Part shown: in pieces, positions 23,694-32,114 of the stretch
Layout: every line of letters starts with the position of its first letter
How positions within the stretch are numbered: the stretch's first letter is position 1
DNA from: Acidobacteriota bacterium
Lineage (GTDB): Bacteria; Acidobacteriota; Thermoanaerobaculia; Thermoanaerobaculales; Sulfomarinibacteraceae
NCBI GenBank assembly: GCA_015493585.1
Contig: WGCW01000062.1
Coordinates: forward strand, 1-61,684
Reading direction: 5' to 3'
DNA length: 61,684 nucleotides
Made by a program: the position numbers and the translations under genes
The notes under the pieces: model-generated
What the model was told of the DNA's origin: nothing
The model's database searches: none
Seen by the model: only the letters and a program-made list of their open reading frames with translations

Positions 23694-25508
23694 TCACTTA
23701 CCACGGTTGAGCTCTTCGATGATCTTGGCATGCGCCTCAGTCTGGCTTTGCTGGGACGATTCGTCTGTATCCCACCAGCCGCCGCCTGGACCGTAGTACT
23801 CCATCAGCTCGTTGGCGTTTTTCACCTCGAAGGTGCTCTTCCAAACTCCGATGTCGGGTGTGATCCCAAAGCCCCAGAGGTTGACCTTGAGCGAGTGGCA
23901 GCTCACTGCACACGAGTTTGGCATCCCGCCCTGGTTCTGGTAGGCGAGGGTCTTCTCAGGCGGAATCACCTCAAAGGTATGGGAATGGATGTCGAAATTG
24001 ATGGCCGACTTGGCCACTTCCGGCATGTGGCACTTGGTGCAGCGGGAGAGCCCCATCTTGCGGTCCGGGGCATACGGGTGATGCGTATGTTTGCGTACCG
24101 CCTCGCCAATCGCCTCGACGTTGTTTGCATAATCAGCGACCATCTCCGGCTCGATTCCAAAGTCGTCGGCATGGCATGAAAGGCACAGCGTGTCGTTGTC
24201 CACCGCGGTCTTAAAGGTGATTCCATCGTCCTCGCGTTCTTCGACGATCATATGTTCGTTCGAGCTTCCATGGGCATCGTGGCATGTGATGCAGGTAACC
24301 TCGTCATCGGTGCTCGTGGACATCGCGCTTGTTGAGAAGTCCTGGAACTGCTGGTGGTGCTGCTTTGAGGTCTTGCCGTCGGGCCAGCGGCCGGCCGCAT
24401 CGGTCCAGAAGTCAGAGAGCGGCTGACCGATGCCGGGATACCACTGGGTGTTTGTGGCATCGTTGTACGGCCAGTCATGAGTCCCGTTGGGCACCGACTT
24501 CACCCGCACGTGACACTGCTCGCAAATCTCGTTCTGGCCTTCACGGTCGAGCTTGGCCGGATTGATGATCTTTGACGGATCGCCGCCTCCAAGGATGTGG
24601 GCGGAGCCGGGACCGTGGCAGGCCTCGCACTGGATGTTAAGGATGTCGACGTTGCCGTCGTGGTCATAGTCGAAGTAACTCGGGTCGTCCTGGTTGTAGA
24701 GCACCGCCAGGTAGGGCGTGTACTTCCACTCGCCGCTCGTGGTTTTTTGCAGATTCTTAATCCCCGTCGTATGACAGCCGATGCACTTTTCGGAGTACTG
24801 ACGCGAGTTCTCGGCCGCGAGCTCGGCCGCGGTCGTCGACGGGTTGAACTTCGGCTGGTGATTGGCGTCGTACCATGCGTCAGCGTGGTATAGCACATAC
24901 TGGTGAGTCTTCTCGTTGAACTGGATCGGCGAAACATAGTTGTCGACGGAGTAGCCATCGGCCGTATCAGACACCGGCACGCGAACCAGAAAACGCTGTT
25001 TCCAGTCGCCGGTACCGCCCTGCGTGCAGACGACCGGCATTTTGTCCTGCCCAATCGTGATGTAATACGTACCGTTTTCCACGGACAGGATCGGCGCATT
25101 GGGTTTATACGGGTCGAAAACCGAGGAGATGGTGTTGAAGTCCAGCCGCTGCTCGAAGTCGTCGACGCCGTTCTGGTCATAGTCTGCGACGACTCCCCTC
25201 CCAGGAATCAGCGAGTACTGAACCATCGGCCGGCGGAGCGCCTCGAAGTGCTTCGTGTTGCGCAAAGCTGGTTTGTTGTGGCAGGCCAAGCAAAACTCGG
25301 CACCGACGTAGACGCCCTTCTCGAGCTGTTGGGCTGTGTAAAGCGACTGAAGTCTCTGCACCCCCTGCGTGACGGTGGTGGCAGTTACCGGTCGTATCAG
25401 CTTCACCGAGCGGACTTTGTGGCTACTGCGCAGTTTGGGCCCACCCGCCGAAGCGGCGGTCACAACACCGAGGACCAAAACGGCTGCAAGAATCGGGATA
25501 CGCCTCAT
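23694..25508 (-). CDS. Octaheme c-type cytochrome
   Basis: A 604-residue exported cytochrome with a signal peptide (cleavage near AASAGG). It has seven CxxCH motifs (CLACH at C73, CIGCH at C242, then CEACH, CEQCH, CITCH, CLSCH, CTKCH) and an eighth of the form CAVSCH (CxxxCH), so probably eight hemes. About 165 heme-free residues separate hemes 1 and 2, containing DYDQNGVDDFEQR, which resembles a calcium-binding EF-like loop; YFDYDHDGNVDI later is another. There is no lipobox. It follows the decaheme gene by 26 bases with a strong AGGAGGT site. Likely the periplasmic or exported redox partner of the MtrAB-like conduit; an enzymatic role of the octaheme reductase kind is also possible. Confidence 0.85.
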   Translation of the reverse strand: MRRIPILAAVLVLGVVTAASAGGPKLRSSHKVRSVKLIRPVTATTVTQGVQRLQSLYTAQQLEKGVYVGAEFCLACHNKPALRNTKHFEALRRPMVQYSLIPGRGVVADYDQNGVDDFEQRLDFNTISSVFDPYKPNAPILSVENGTYYITIGQDKMPVVCTQGGTGDWKQRFLVRVPVSDTADGYSVDNYVSPIQFNEKTHQYVLYHADAWYDANHQPKFNPSTTAAELAAENSRQYSEKCIGCHTTGIKNLQKTTSGEWKYTPYLAVLYNQDDPSYFDYDHDGNVDILNIQCEACHGPGSAHILGGGDPSKIINPAKLDREGQNEICEQCHVRVKSVPNGTHDWPYNDATNTQWYPGIGQPLSDFWTDAAGRWPDGKTSKQHHQQFQDFSTSAMSTSTDDEVTCITCHDAHGSSNEHMIVEEREDDGITFKTAVDNDTLCLSCHADDFGIEPEMVADYANNVEAIGEAVRKHTHHPYAPDRKMGLSRCTKCHMPEVAKSAINFDIHSHTFEVIPPEKTLAYQNQGGMPNSCAVSCHSLKVNLWGFGITPDIGVWKSTFEVKNANELMEYYGPGGGWWDTDESSQQSQTEAHAKIIEELNRGK

Positions 25509-25534
25509 ATTGACCTCCTTTGTCCCGTAGGGAG

Positions 25535-26386
25535 TTACTCAAAAAGCCGTGGATCACGGTTCGAGCCGTGGATCCCCTGGTGACACGTCTGGCACGCACG
25601 GTAGCGCGCCTTCGTCAGATCATGGAACGCCGCCACGTCGGCGTGACACTCCAGACAGAGGTCGCTGACGTTGCGTCTCGTGAGCTGCCACGGGTTCATC
25701 GAACCGTGCGGCTCGTGACAGGCCACACATCCATCCACCTCCCGCGGTGGATGGGGATACACGAACGGGCCAGCCTTCCCCGTGTGGCACCTGATGCATA
25801 CCCCACCGTTGGCGAGCATTTTCAGGCGGCCGCGCTCGCTCTGCCCGTGAGGATCGTGGCATTCGGTGCACGCGAAGGGATGGTGCGCGCCCTCACGATG
25901 GGCGTACGGGAGGTTGAACGCCGCCGCCTCGGTTATGTGGCAGCTCCCACAGAGCTTGACTGGCTCGGCCTTGAGCATGTGGGCCACGTTGGACGGGGTA
26001 TGCCCCGGCTGGTGACAATCCAGACACGCCACCCCGTTGCGTACATGGGCCGGAGTGGACAGCTCAAGGCCGGCCTGCCGGTCCGCGTGACACTGCAGGC
26101 AGACCTTGCTCGTGGGTCGCTGTACGATGTTCGTGGTGGAGGGATCGTTGATGTGAGCCGTTCCCGGGCCATGACACGCGACGCACGCCCGCTCCAGAAT
26201 CTTGTGAGAGACCTTCGCCATCGCCCGCCCATGGGGCCCCGCGAGGAACGCCGCAGCCACATCGACGTGGCAGGTCGCGCAGGTATCAGCGGTAACCGGC
26301 TCTCCGGCCCGGGCCAGGGGCGCCACGATCAGGGCCGTCAGGCCAACCAAGAATCCAGCCAGCATCGTTATCATCCGCCGCATCAT
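25535..26386 (-). CDS. Decaheme c-type cytochrome, MtrA/DmsE-like
   Basis: A 283-residue exported protein with a signal peptide (ending near ARAGEP) and ten CxxCH motifs: CATCH (C36), CVACH, CLQCH, CLDCH, CGSCH, CTECH, CIRCH, CVACH, CLECH, CQTCH. Ten hemes in under 300 residues is the density of MtrA/DmsE/PioA, which form a heme wire through an outer-membrane barrel. The start overlaps the stop of the MtrB-like barrel gene (TGATG), the same pairing as in known mtrAB/pioAB loci. Two successive ATGs (26386, 26383) are possible starts. Confidence 0.92.
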   Translation of the reverse strand: MMRRMITMLAGFLVGLTALIVAPLARAGEPVTADTCATCHVDVAAAFLAGPHGRAMAKVSHKILERACVACHGPGTAHINDPSTTNIVQRPTSKVCLQCHADRQAGLELSTPAHVRNGVACLDCHQPGHTPSNVAHMLKAEPVKLCGSCHITEAAAFNLPYAHREGAHHPFACTECHDPHGQSERGRLKMLANGGVCIRCHTGKAGPFVYPHPPREVDGCVACHEPHGSMNPWQLTRRNVSDLCLECHADVAAFHDLTKARYRACQTCHQGIHGSNRDPRLFE

Positions 26387-28239
26387 CAGAAGCCCCAGTG
26401 CAGAGCGAGGCCATACCGGGCGACGCTGAAGTCGTCCACTTGGGCCCGTTTTTCATCGTACGACCAGTACTGTCCGAAAACGCCGGCCATCAGCCGGCCG
26501 GACACCGTGAAATCGAAACGCACCGCCGCGTTCCACGCGTCAACTGGCCACGTTTTCCCCTGGTCCGTCAGCCAAGCCAGCCGGCAGGTTAGCCTCCGTG
26601 ATGTATCACCAATCCTGGCGAAGGCGGACAGTCGCCGGACCGACGTGTCGTAAAGCGATGTTCCATGATCCCCGGTCGGTAGGATGAGACCGGTATTGGT
26701 GGAAAGATCGAGGACCGACGCATCCATTCCGACCGACGTGTTTCCCCCGGCCGGCGTCCACATGAGGGCCGTGCCGATGGCCGTCGAATTGGTCGAAAGA
26801 TCAGAAACGCCGCGGGAATTGTCGGTGCCCTCGTATCGCCCGTGGACATTGAGAACCCACGCTTTGCCAATGTGGGACCTCATCCGGATGGTCACCCGGT
26901 TGACCGTCTCCGGGTCTGTCCTGAAGACATACTCCTGGAAGGATCCATGCTCGTACTCGACACTCCCCTGGAATCGCCGTCCAAGGTTGAGCGAAGCGCC
27001 CGCCACGGCCCCGCTGGAATCCCGATTGACGTCCACCCGGGTTCCCTCCTTCGTGAGCCGCCATGTGACATCGCGGCTCGCCGCCAATCCGCCGGCCCAG
27101 ACGGACCAGCGGTTCTTGCGGTACTCGACCTCGAGACGGCCCCTCGTGTCGGTCGTGTCGAACCGTCCCGTGTCATCGATCGGCGTGCTCAGCTCCAGCG
27201 CAGCGCCGGTCGGATTGAGGGCCTTGAGCAGCCGCTCCCCGAGCAGGCTGGAATCAGAGCTGGCGTCGCGATAATCAGCGGAGAAACGGACCCGCCAGGG
27301 CCCGCCGAGCCGAAAGGCGAGGCGGTAGGCTCCGGCCAGCGTATCCGTTGACGCGGATCCCACCAGGTCATCCAGGAACTGAATCGTACCGACCCGTCCC
27401 TCGTCTACGGCGAAGCTCTCCCATCCTGCCCCGGTCGCATCGAGGTCTACCGAGCTCCAGAGGACGGAGAGAACCGTCTCGACACGGCCCCGCGCATAGC
27501 TCGCCGTGGCCCGCCCGGAGGGGACGTCCTGGCGCTCATGCATCGTGGTTCCGACGTCCGTGAGGCGGTCGGGATCGGTGGGGTCGAGAGAGACGCTCCC
27601 CGCCGGCGACCAGCGATTCCGCCGGTCGTAGGTCGAGTAGATCGCCTCGATGTCGAGCACCACCGGCAGGCTCTTCGTCACGAGCCTCAGGCTTCCCTCA
27701 TTCATCGTCTCGTCGAGGGCAACGTGCAGTGGGTAGAGGTTATTGAGGCCGTAGAAAGGCCTGAAGACCGTGCCGCTGCGCTGGACGTGGCGGACGTTCA
27801 GCGTCAGCGTCGCTGCGCTCCAGCCCGTCAACCTGACCCTGCCGCTCCAGCGCGTGATGTTCCATCGGTCGGTCCTGGCCCCCAGGTCAGACTGGGAGAG
27901 ACCAAAAAAGGTGTCCCGCCGATCGTACCTCACAGCTACCGACCAGTCCTTCCCCGGCGCGAAGCTCAGGCGACCGTGCTCGGTCGGCTCGGCCTGGCCA
28001 AACCCCCACGCCTGAAGATGGAATCGCGGCCGCTGCCGGGTCTTCATCGCCAGATCCAAGCTCTCGAGCACGAAGCCCTGATCCAGCGCCTGTTGACTCC
28101 GGAAGCTATTCTCACTCCCCGCCGCGTTCTGCCACACGTAACCGATCCCGATCTCGCCCTGCCATGTCTGTGCAGCAATCGGTGACACGGCGAGCCCCGC
28201 TGTCACAAGGGCGGCGCCGGCACATCTCAGCCGGACCAT
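26386..28239 (-). CDS. Outer-membrane beta-barrel, MtrB/PioB-like
   Basis: A 617-residue protein from the ATG at 28239, which gives a clear signal peptide (MVRLRCAGAALVTAGL...IAAQ). The mature chain is full of alternating amphipathic strands (WSVAVRYDRRDTF, RVRLTGWSAATLTLNVRH, RLTCRLAWLTD) and ends in phenylalanine (LALHWGF), the mark of outer-membrane barrels. Size and pairing with a decaheme cytochrome fit the MtrB/PioB sheath. It lacks the N-terminal CxxC of Shewanella MtrB. An in-frame ATG at 28365 would add 42 residues before the signal and is less likely. First gene of a three-gene operon. Confidence 0.85.
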   Translation of the reverse strand: MVRLRCAGAALVTAGLAVSPIAAQTWQGEIGIGYVWQNAAGSENSFRSQQALDQGFVLESLDLAMKTRQRPRFHLQAWGFGQAEPTEHGRLSFAPGKDWSVAVRYDRRDTFFGLSQSDLGARTDRWNITRWSGRVRLTGWSAATLTLNVRHVQRSGTVFRPFYGLNNLYPLHVALDETMNEGSLRLVTKSLPVVLDIEAIYSTYDRRNRWSPAGSVSLDPTDPDRLTDVGTTMHERQDVPSGRATASYARGRVETVLSVLWSSVDLDATGAGWESFAVDEGRVGTIQFLDDLVGSASTDTLAGAYRLAFRLGGPWRVRFSADYRDASSDSSLLGERLLKALNPTGAALELSTPIDDTGRFDTTDTRGRLEVEYRKNRWSVWAGGLAASRDVTWRLTKEGTRVDVNRDSSGAVAGASLNLGRRFQGSVEYEHGSFQEYVFRTDPETVNRVTIRMRSHIGKAWVLNVHGRYEGTDNSRGVSDLSTNSTAIGTALMWTPAGGNTSVGMDASVLDLSTNTGLILPTGDHGTSLYDTSVRRLSAFARIGDTSRRLTCRLAWLTDQGKTWPVDAWNAAVRFDFTVSGRLMAGVFGQYWSYDEKRAQVDDFSVARYGLALHWGF

Positions 28240-28400
28240 CACCACGGGCCCATCTCCCAGCAGCCAAGCCACCTTCGGCGGCTGAGCACGTGATTCTGAG
28301 ACAATTCGTTCAGTGAAGGTCTTGAGCTTGTCTTCACAGACGTATACCCAAAGACACGCCTCCATTCTCCGAATTTACTTGCACGATGGCTCATAAAATC

Positions 28401-28429
28401 AATATATTATATGTCCCCGTCCATGTCAA
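28401..28429 (-). promoter_or_regulatory. Consensus sigma-70 promoter of the MtrB/MtrA/octaheme operon
   Basis: On the minus strand TTGACA (28429-28424), a 17-base spacer and TATATT (28406-28401). The -35 is a perfect consensus and the spacing ideal. Transcription would start near 28394, giving about 155 bases of leader before the ATG at 28239. An overlapping TATAAT is spaced too closely (12) from the same -35. Confidence 0.8.
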
Positions 28430-28839
28430 GCCCTCGGCAGTGAAGGTGCACCTAGCTATCGTGGCGAGCGTCGAGGGATCTGCGTTGGATGGAACCAGCA
28501 GAAAGAAAATCACCAGGGAGAGTCGGCTGCGGGCTTGTCTCCCCACATCACGACACTGGCGCAACCTTCTCTCATTCAGTCGTGATCGTGGCTCAAGCCA
28601 CTCTCACCGGCCCGGTTTCCAGGATACGAGGTCATGCGGCGTACCTGGTCATTTCTCCTCGCCCTGTGAGATGAGGGCGTGCAGGATAGCCGATGCGGGC
28701 TACCGGCGAAGCTCCTATACGGGCTGGGGAAGGTATGGCCGATTGCGCGCAGCCACAGCCTCGAGTGGAGGGACAAGCCGGGGTTAACGATGGTGCGCTT
28801 TGTATATGAACTTGCTGAATTGTGAAGATAGGCAAAATC

Positions 28840-28868
28840 TTGCGAAAATGCGGCGGCGTCAATAGAGT
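28840..28868 (+). promoter_or_regulatory. Candidate promoter of the 20-heme cytochrome gene
   Basis: TTGCGA (28840-28845), a 17-base spacer and TAGAGT (28863-28868), with the start codon 38 bases beyond and a GGAGG site between. Confidence 0.5.
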
Positions 28869-28906
28869 AGGCGTGCCACTGAAACGGGCCCGCAACGGAG
28901 GAACGC

Positions 28907-30922
28907 ATGGATCGAGACGACATGCCCACCGGAAATTCTTCGCATCCAGACGAACAGGTGCAGAAAGGCTCAATCGAGCCACCCCGGGACCGTCAGCGTT
29001 TGATGAGGATGGTCTTGGCGGCCGTCATCGTCATCGTGATCGTTGGCGCCGCGTTCTGGATCTTCCTACGCGCTACCGGAAGCCCCCATTACTACAAAGC
29101 GATGCCCTGGTTGACCGAATACGTGACCTCGTGGAGCCACTCGTCTCACAAGAACGTGCCGTGCCGGACCTGCCATTTTGGCCCCGGCGCCAGTGGAGAC
29201 ATCCGTACCCAACGCGTCGGGGTCGCCCTCGCCATCCAAAGACTGACAGGCACGGGAGACACATCGGCGTTCCGGCATATCAACAACAAAGGGTGCACCG
29301 AGCACGGCTGTCACGCCGGCCTCCTCAAGGGTGGCACGATCGAGTGGCATGGCGTCAGGTTCTCCCATGCAGATCACTTGGGGAAGATCAAGCGGGGGAT
29401 CACGCTTGAGTGTACGACGTGTCATCAGAGCTTGGTCCACGGCAACGGCACTTCAGTCGTCAACACGTCCTCCTGCACGATCTGCCACTTCAAGAACCTC
29501 GGCTGGGGCGAGGACATCTCGAGATGTCAGCTCTGTCATGACGTCACCAGGCTTGCCAAGGCCCGGTACAACCACAAGCTCGTTCTCGCCAAAAAAATCC
29601 CGTGTCTGGACTGTCATGCCGGCGTCAACCGGGGGCATGGAACCGTCGACAAGAACCGGTGCGTGGCGTGCCACACGGCGGGTGACCGGGTGAAGAAATA
29701 CTCGGACTTCGCCTTGATTCACAAGATACACGTGACAGGCCAAGGGTTCCCGTGCACCTTCTGCCACGAGACGATCGAACACAAGAACCGTCCCCTCTCG
29801 ATCACGTCTTCCGAGGATTGCACGGCCTGCCACCGTGATGCCCACGTCTCGACGAGAAGCCTCTACCTCGGTATCAACGCGGCTTCTCCGGGCGCGGGAG
29901 CTCACCCCGACGCGATGGCGGCGGTCCACGTCCACTGCCAGGGCTGTCATACCTCCTGGAAGAAGCGCCCGGACGTTGCAACGCGCTACCCAACCGCTGC
30001 ATCGTGCAACTCGTGTCACGGACCCGGATACGGCAGGATCCTTCACCAGTGGTCGCAGATCCTCAGGCGTGATCTCGCCGCGGCCCGCACGGCGGTGTCG
30101 GGCGCCAGAACCGCCGTTGCGTCCAGCCGTTCCGCCACGGCACGAGCGGATCTCCATGCGGCGTCCACCATGCTCCGCCAGGTCGAGGCCGGACACGGTG
30201 AGCACAACATCGTCTTTGCCGCAACACAGCTTGACGGAGCCATTCAGAAGGCCAATGCAGCCCTGCACGCAGCTGGAAGCCAGCGGTTGTTCCCCCGGCT
30301 CGCCGACGCAAAGAAACTGACAGCGAACGCCTGTGCACGCTGCCACTTCAATCCACCGGCCACCGTCATGTACAAGGGCAAGCCGTTCCCGCACGGCAAA
30401 CATATCGCCGCCGTTGGGGACTGCGAGTCATGCCACACGCCGTACTCCGACCATGGCAAGCTCGCGTGGGGCAAGGAAGCATGTGGCACGTGTCACGGCG
30501 GGGTCCCACTGCCGCATCCGGCGAACTTCCGCTCTCAGATGGGCCGTTACGTCAAGAAGGCTGGCTTCGATACCTGTCTCCAGTGTCACAACACCACCGA
30601 GTCCCAGGAGAGGTGCACGCCATGCCACGAGGGCGGTCCCAAAAAGGTGGTCACCTGGCATGGGATGCCGTTCAGTCACGAAAATCACGCCAAACACGGC
30701 ATCGAGTGCACGACCTGCCACACTGAGCTCAAAGCGCACGGTGGCATCAGCCTGAGCCCGAAGGAATGCAACGCCTGCCACGGCGTCCCAATGCCGCACC
30801 CGGATGATTTCGTCGAGACGCACGGCAAGCTGTTTACAGAGCACAAGCTCGAGCTCGACACGTGTTCAACGTGCCACGAAGGAGGCATGCCCGGCAAGTT
30901 CTGCCAGACCTGCCACGGCTGA
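28907..30922 (+). CDS. Membrane-anchored 20-heme c-type cytochrome
   Basis: A 671-residue protein with a 32-residue cytoplasmic N terminus and one uncleaved-looking membrane helix (about 33-56), so it is probably anchored in the inner membrane facing the periplasm. I count 19 CxxCH motifs plus one CTEHGCH (CxxxxCH, C130), starting with CRTCH at C86 and ending with CQTCH four residues from the C terminus. Hemes 1-11 and 12-20 form two groups, split by about 100 heme-free helical residues (372-475). The single-helix anchor recalls NapC/CymA quinol dehydrogenases. A GGAGG site is five bases before the ATG. It is divergent from the MtrB/MtrA-like operon and likely passes electrons to it. Confidence 0.9.
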   Translation: MDRDDMPTGNSSHPDEQVQKGSIEPPRDRQRLMRMVLAAVIVIVIVGAAFWIFLRATGSPHYYKAMPWLTEYVTSWSHSSHKNVPCRTCHFGPGASGDIRTQRVGVALAIQRLTGTGDTSAFRHINNKGCTEHGCHAGLLKGGTIEWHGVRFSHADHLGKIKRGITLECTTCHQSLVHGNGTSVVNTSSCTICHFKNLGWGEDISRCQLCHDVTRLAKARYNHKLVLAKKIPCLDCHAGVNRGHGTVDKNRCVACHTAGDRVKKYSDFALIHKIHVTGQGFPCTFCHETIEHKNRPLSITSSEDCTACHRDAHVSTRSLYLGINAASPGAGAHPDAMAAVHVHCQGCHTSWKKRPDVATRYPTAASCNSCHGPGYGRILHQWSQILRRDLAAARTAVSGARTAVASSRSATARADLHAASTMLRQVEAGHGEHNIVFAATQLDGAIQKANAALHAAGSQRLFPRLADAKKLTANACARCHFNPPATVMYKGKPFPHGKHIAAVGDCESCHTPYSDHGKLAWGKEACGTCHGGVPLPHPANFRSQMGRYVKKAGFDTCLQCHNTTESQERCTPCHEGGPKKVVTWHGMPFSHENHAKHGIECTTCHTELKAHGGISLSPKECNACHGVPMPHPDDFVETHGKLFTEHKLELDTCSTCHEGGMPGKFCQTCHG

Positions 30923-31036
30923 TCGATACGGCGGCCGCTCATCGGTGTGTATCCACCGGCCGCTGACCGGCTGGTGAACGTCTCTGCCTGTGGCACCCGT
31001 CGCTCGGGGTTCTTTCGCGATGTTCTCCCACCTCCG

Positions 31037-31045
31037 TGATACAGT
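31037..31045 (+). promoter_or_regulatory. Extended -10 element upstream of dodecin
   Basis: TGATACAGT is a TGn-extended -10 hexamer. A transcript start near 31052 would leave a 20-base leader with a GGAGGT site before the ATG. Confidence 0.45.
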
Positions 31046-31072
31046 TGAATGTGAATCATCTGGAGGTGCAGC

Positions 31073-31279
31073 ATGTCGAGCAAGGTCTACAAGAAAATTC
31101 GTGTTGTCGGGTGCTCCAGCGAGAGCTATCAGGACGCCATCGCCGAAGCGATCACGCGGACCGCAGAGTCGGTACATGGATCCGCATGGTTTGAGGTGAT
31201 CCAACTGACGGGCGCCATCACCGACGGCAAGCCAACCGAATGGCAAGCGACGGTCGACGTCTCCTTCAAGGTCGACTAA
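31073..31279 (+). CDS. Dodecin
   Basis: A 68-residue protein of the dodecin family, which forms 12-mer shells that bind flavins (and coenzyme A in some bacteria). KKIRVVGCSSESYQDAI, AITRTAESVHGSAWFEVIQL and WQATVDVSFKV match the beta-alpha-beta-beta fold; the tryptophan in SAWFEV stacks on the flavin in this family. GGAGGT lies six bases upstream of the ATG. It stands alone, possibly a flavin buffer for this flavin- and heme-rich respiratory cell. Confidence 0.95.
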   Translation: MSSKVYKKIRVVGCSSESYQDAIAEAITRTAESVHGSAWFEVIQLTGAITDGKPTEWQATVDVSFKVD

Positions 31280-31396
31280 CTTCCCGCGACGGATCGGGGA
31301 TCTTCGCCACGAAGGGTTGCCGGCGGTTCACTCCAGTACACCCGCGATTGTGGCGGCAGCGACCGGCCAGGTGAGACGGTGTGCGAGGTGTATGCC

Positions 31397-31426
31397 TTTA
31401 CAGCGTAGCCCTGGCTCGGGTATCCT
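31397..31426 (+). promoter_or_regulatory. Candidate promoter of the RDD gene
   Basis: TTTACA (31397-31402), an 18-base spacer and TATCCT (31421-31426); the RDD start is about 90 bases beyond. Confidence 0.45.
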
Positions 31427-31519
31427 GTGGCTGGTCCCAGAAAAAGTCTCCGGCGCCGGTCACGTACGTGATCCGTGCCACGCGTGGAACATGATTAAAG
31501 AGAAGATGGAGGAACGCAC

Positions 31520-32050
31520 ATGACCGAAACCAATCAGCCCGCACCACCACCACCACCGGCCCCAGCCGAGGCCGTTCCGCCTCCGCCGCCGGCGCAAGCG
31601 CCGGTTCCGGCGTCCGGCGGGAAAGCCGAAATCGGCAAGCGTTTTCTCGCTGCTCTGATCGACGGCGTACTCGCGTTCATTGTCGGGTTTATCCCGTTCG
31701 TCGGAGGTCTGATCGGTGCTGCGTACATGCTGGCGCGTGATGGGATGGACATCGACTTCATGGACCGCAGGTCGATTGGGAAGAAAGCGATGAAGCTCCG
31801 TCCGGTCAGGCTTGACGGACAGCCGATGGATCTTGAAACCTCCTTGAAGCGAAACTTCGTCTTCGCCATCGGTCCGATTGCGGAGGTTTTTGCATTCATC
31901 CCCGTTATTGGCTGGGCGGTTGCCATTCTGCTCGGTGTGACGGCACTCATCCTGATCATCATCGAAATCGTCCTGGTCGTTTCCGACAGTGAGGGACGGC
32001 GTCTCGGCGACAAGGTCGGTGAGACTAAGGTGATCGAGGTCAACGAGTAG
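31520..32050 (+). CDS. RDD family membrane protein with Pro-rich N terminus
   Basis: A 176-residue protein. Residues about 6-32 are a Pro/Ala-rich cytoplasmic or linker stretch. The RDD domain follows: KRFLAALIDGVLAFIVGFIP, then RRSIGKKAMKLRPVRLDGQP with the conserved basic loop, and further spans near 112-130 and 135-152. RDD proteins are poorly characterised; some act as sodium/proton exchangers. A GGAGG site is seven bases before the ATG. It is followed by a PTS IIA-like gene after 64 bases. Confidence 0.88.
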   Translation: MTETNQPAPPPPPAPAEAVPPPPPAQAPVPASGGKAEIGKRFLAALIDGVLAFIVGFIPFVGGLIGAAYMLARDGMDIDFMDRRSIGKKAMKLRPVRLDGQPMDLETSLKRNFVFAIGPIAEVFAFIPVIGWAVAILLGVTALILIIIEIVLVVSDSEGRRLGDKVGETKVIEVNE

Positions 32051-32114
32051 CACGGCTGCGGCCGCACCACCAGCGCGCGGTTGCATGGCCAACGGTGGGT
32101 CAAGAAGGAGGCGT

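Larger units (their letters stand above)
28240..28906. other. Divergent intergenic region between cytochrome genes
   Basis: 667 bases between the barrel gene and the 20-heme cytochrome gene. It contains a consensus promoter toward the minus strand (28401-28429), a candidate promoter toward the plus strand (28840-28868) and an AT-rich patch at 28391-28412 that contrasts with the GC-rich surroundings. No coding frame in it looks real. Confidence 0.6.

Noticed and set aside
28240-28365. 42-residue N-terminal extension of the MtrB-like protein
   Set aside because: It would place hydrophilic residues before a normal signal peptide; the ATG at 28239 gives a proper export signal.
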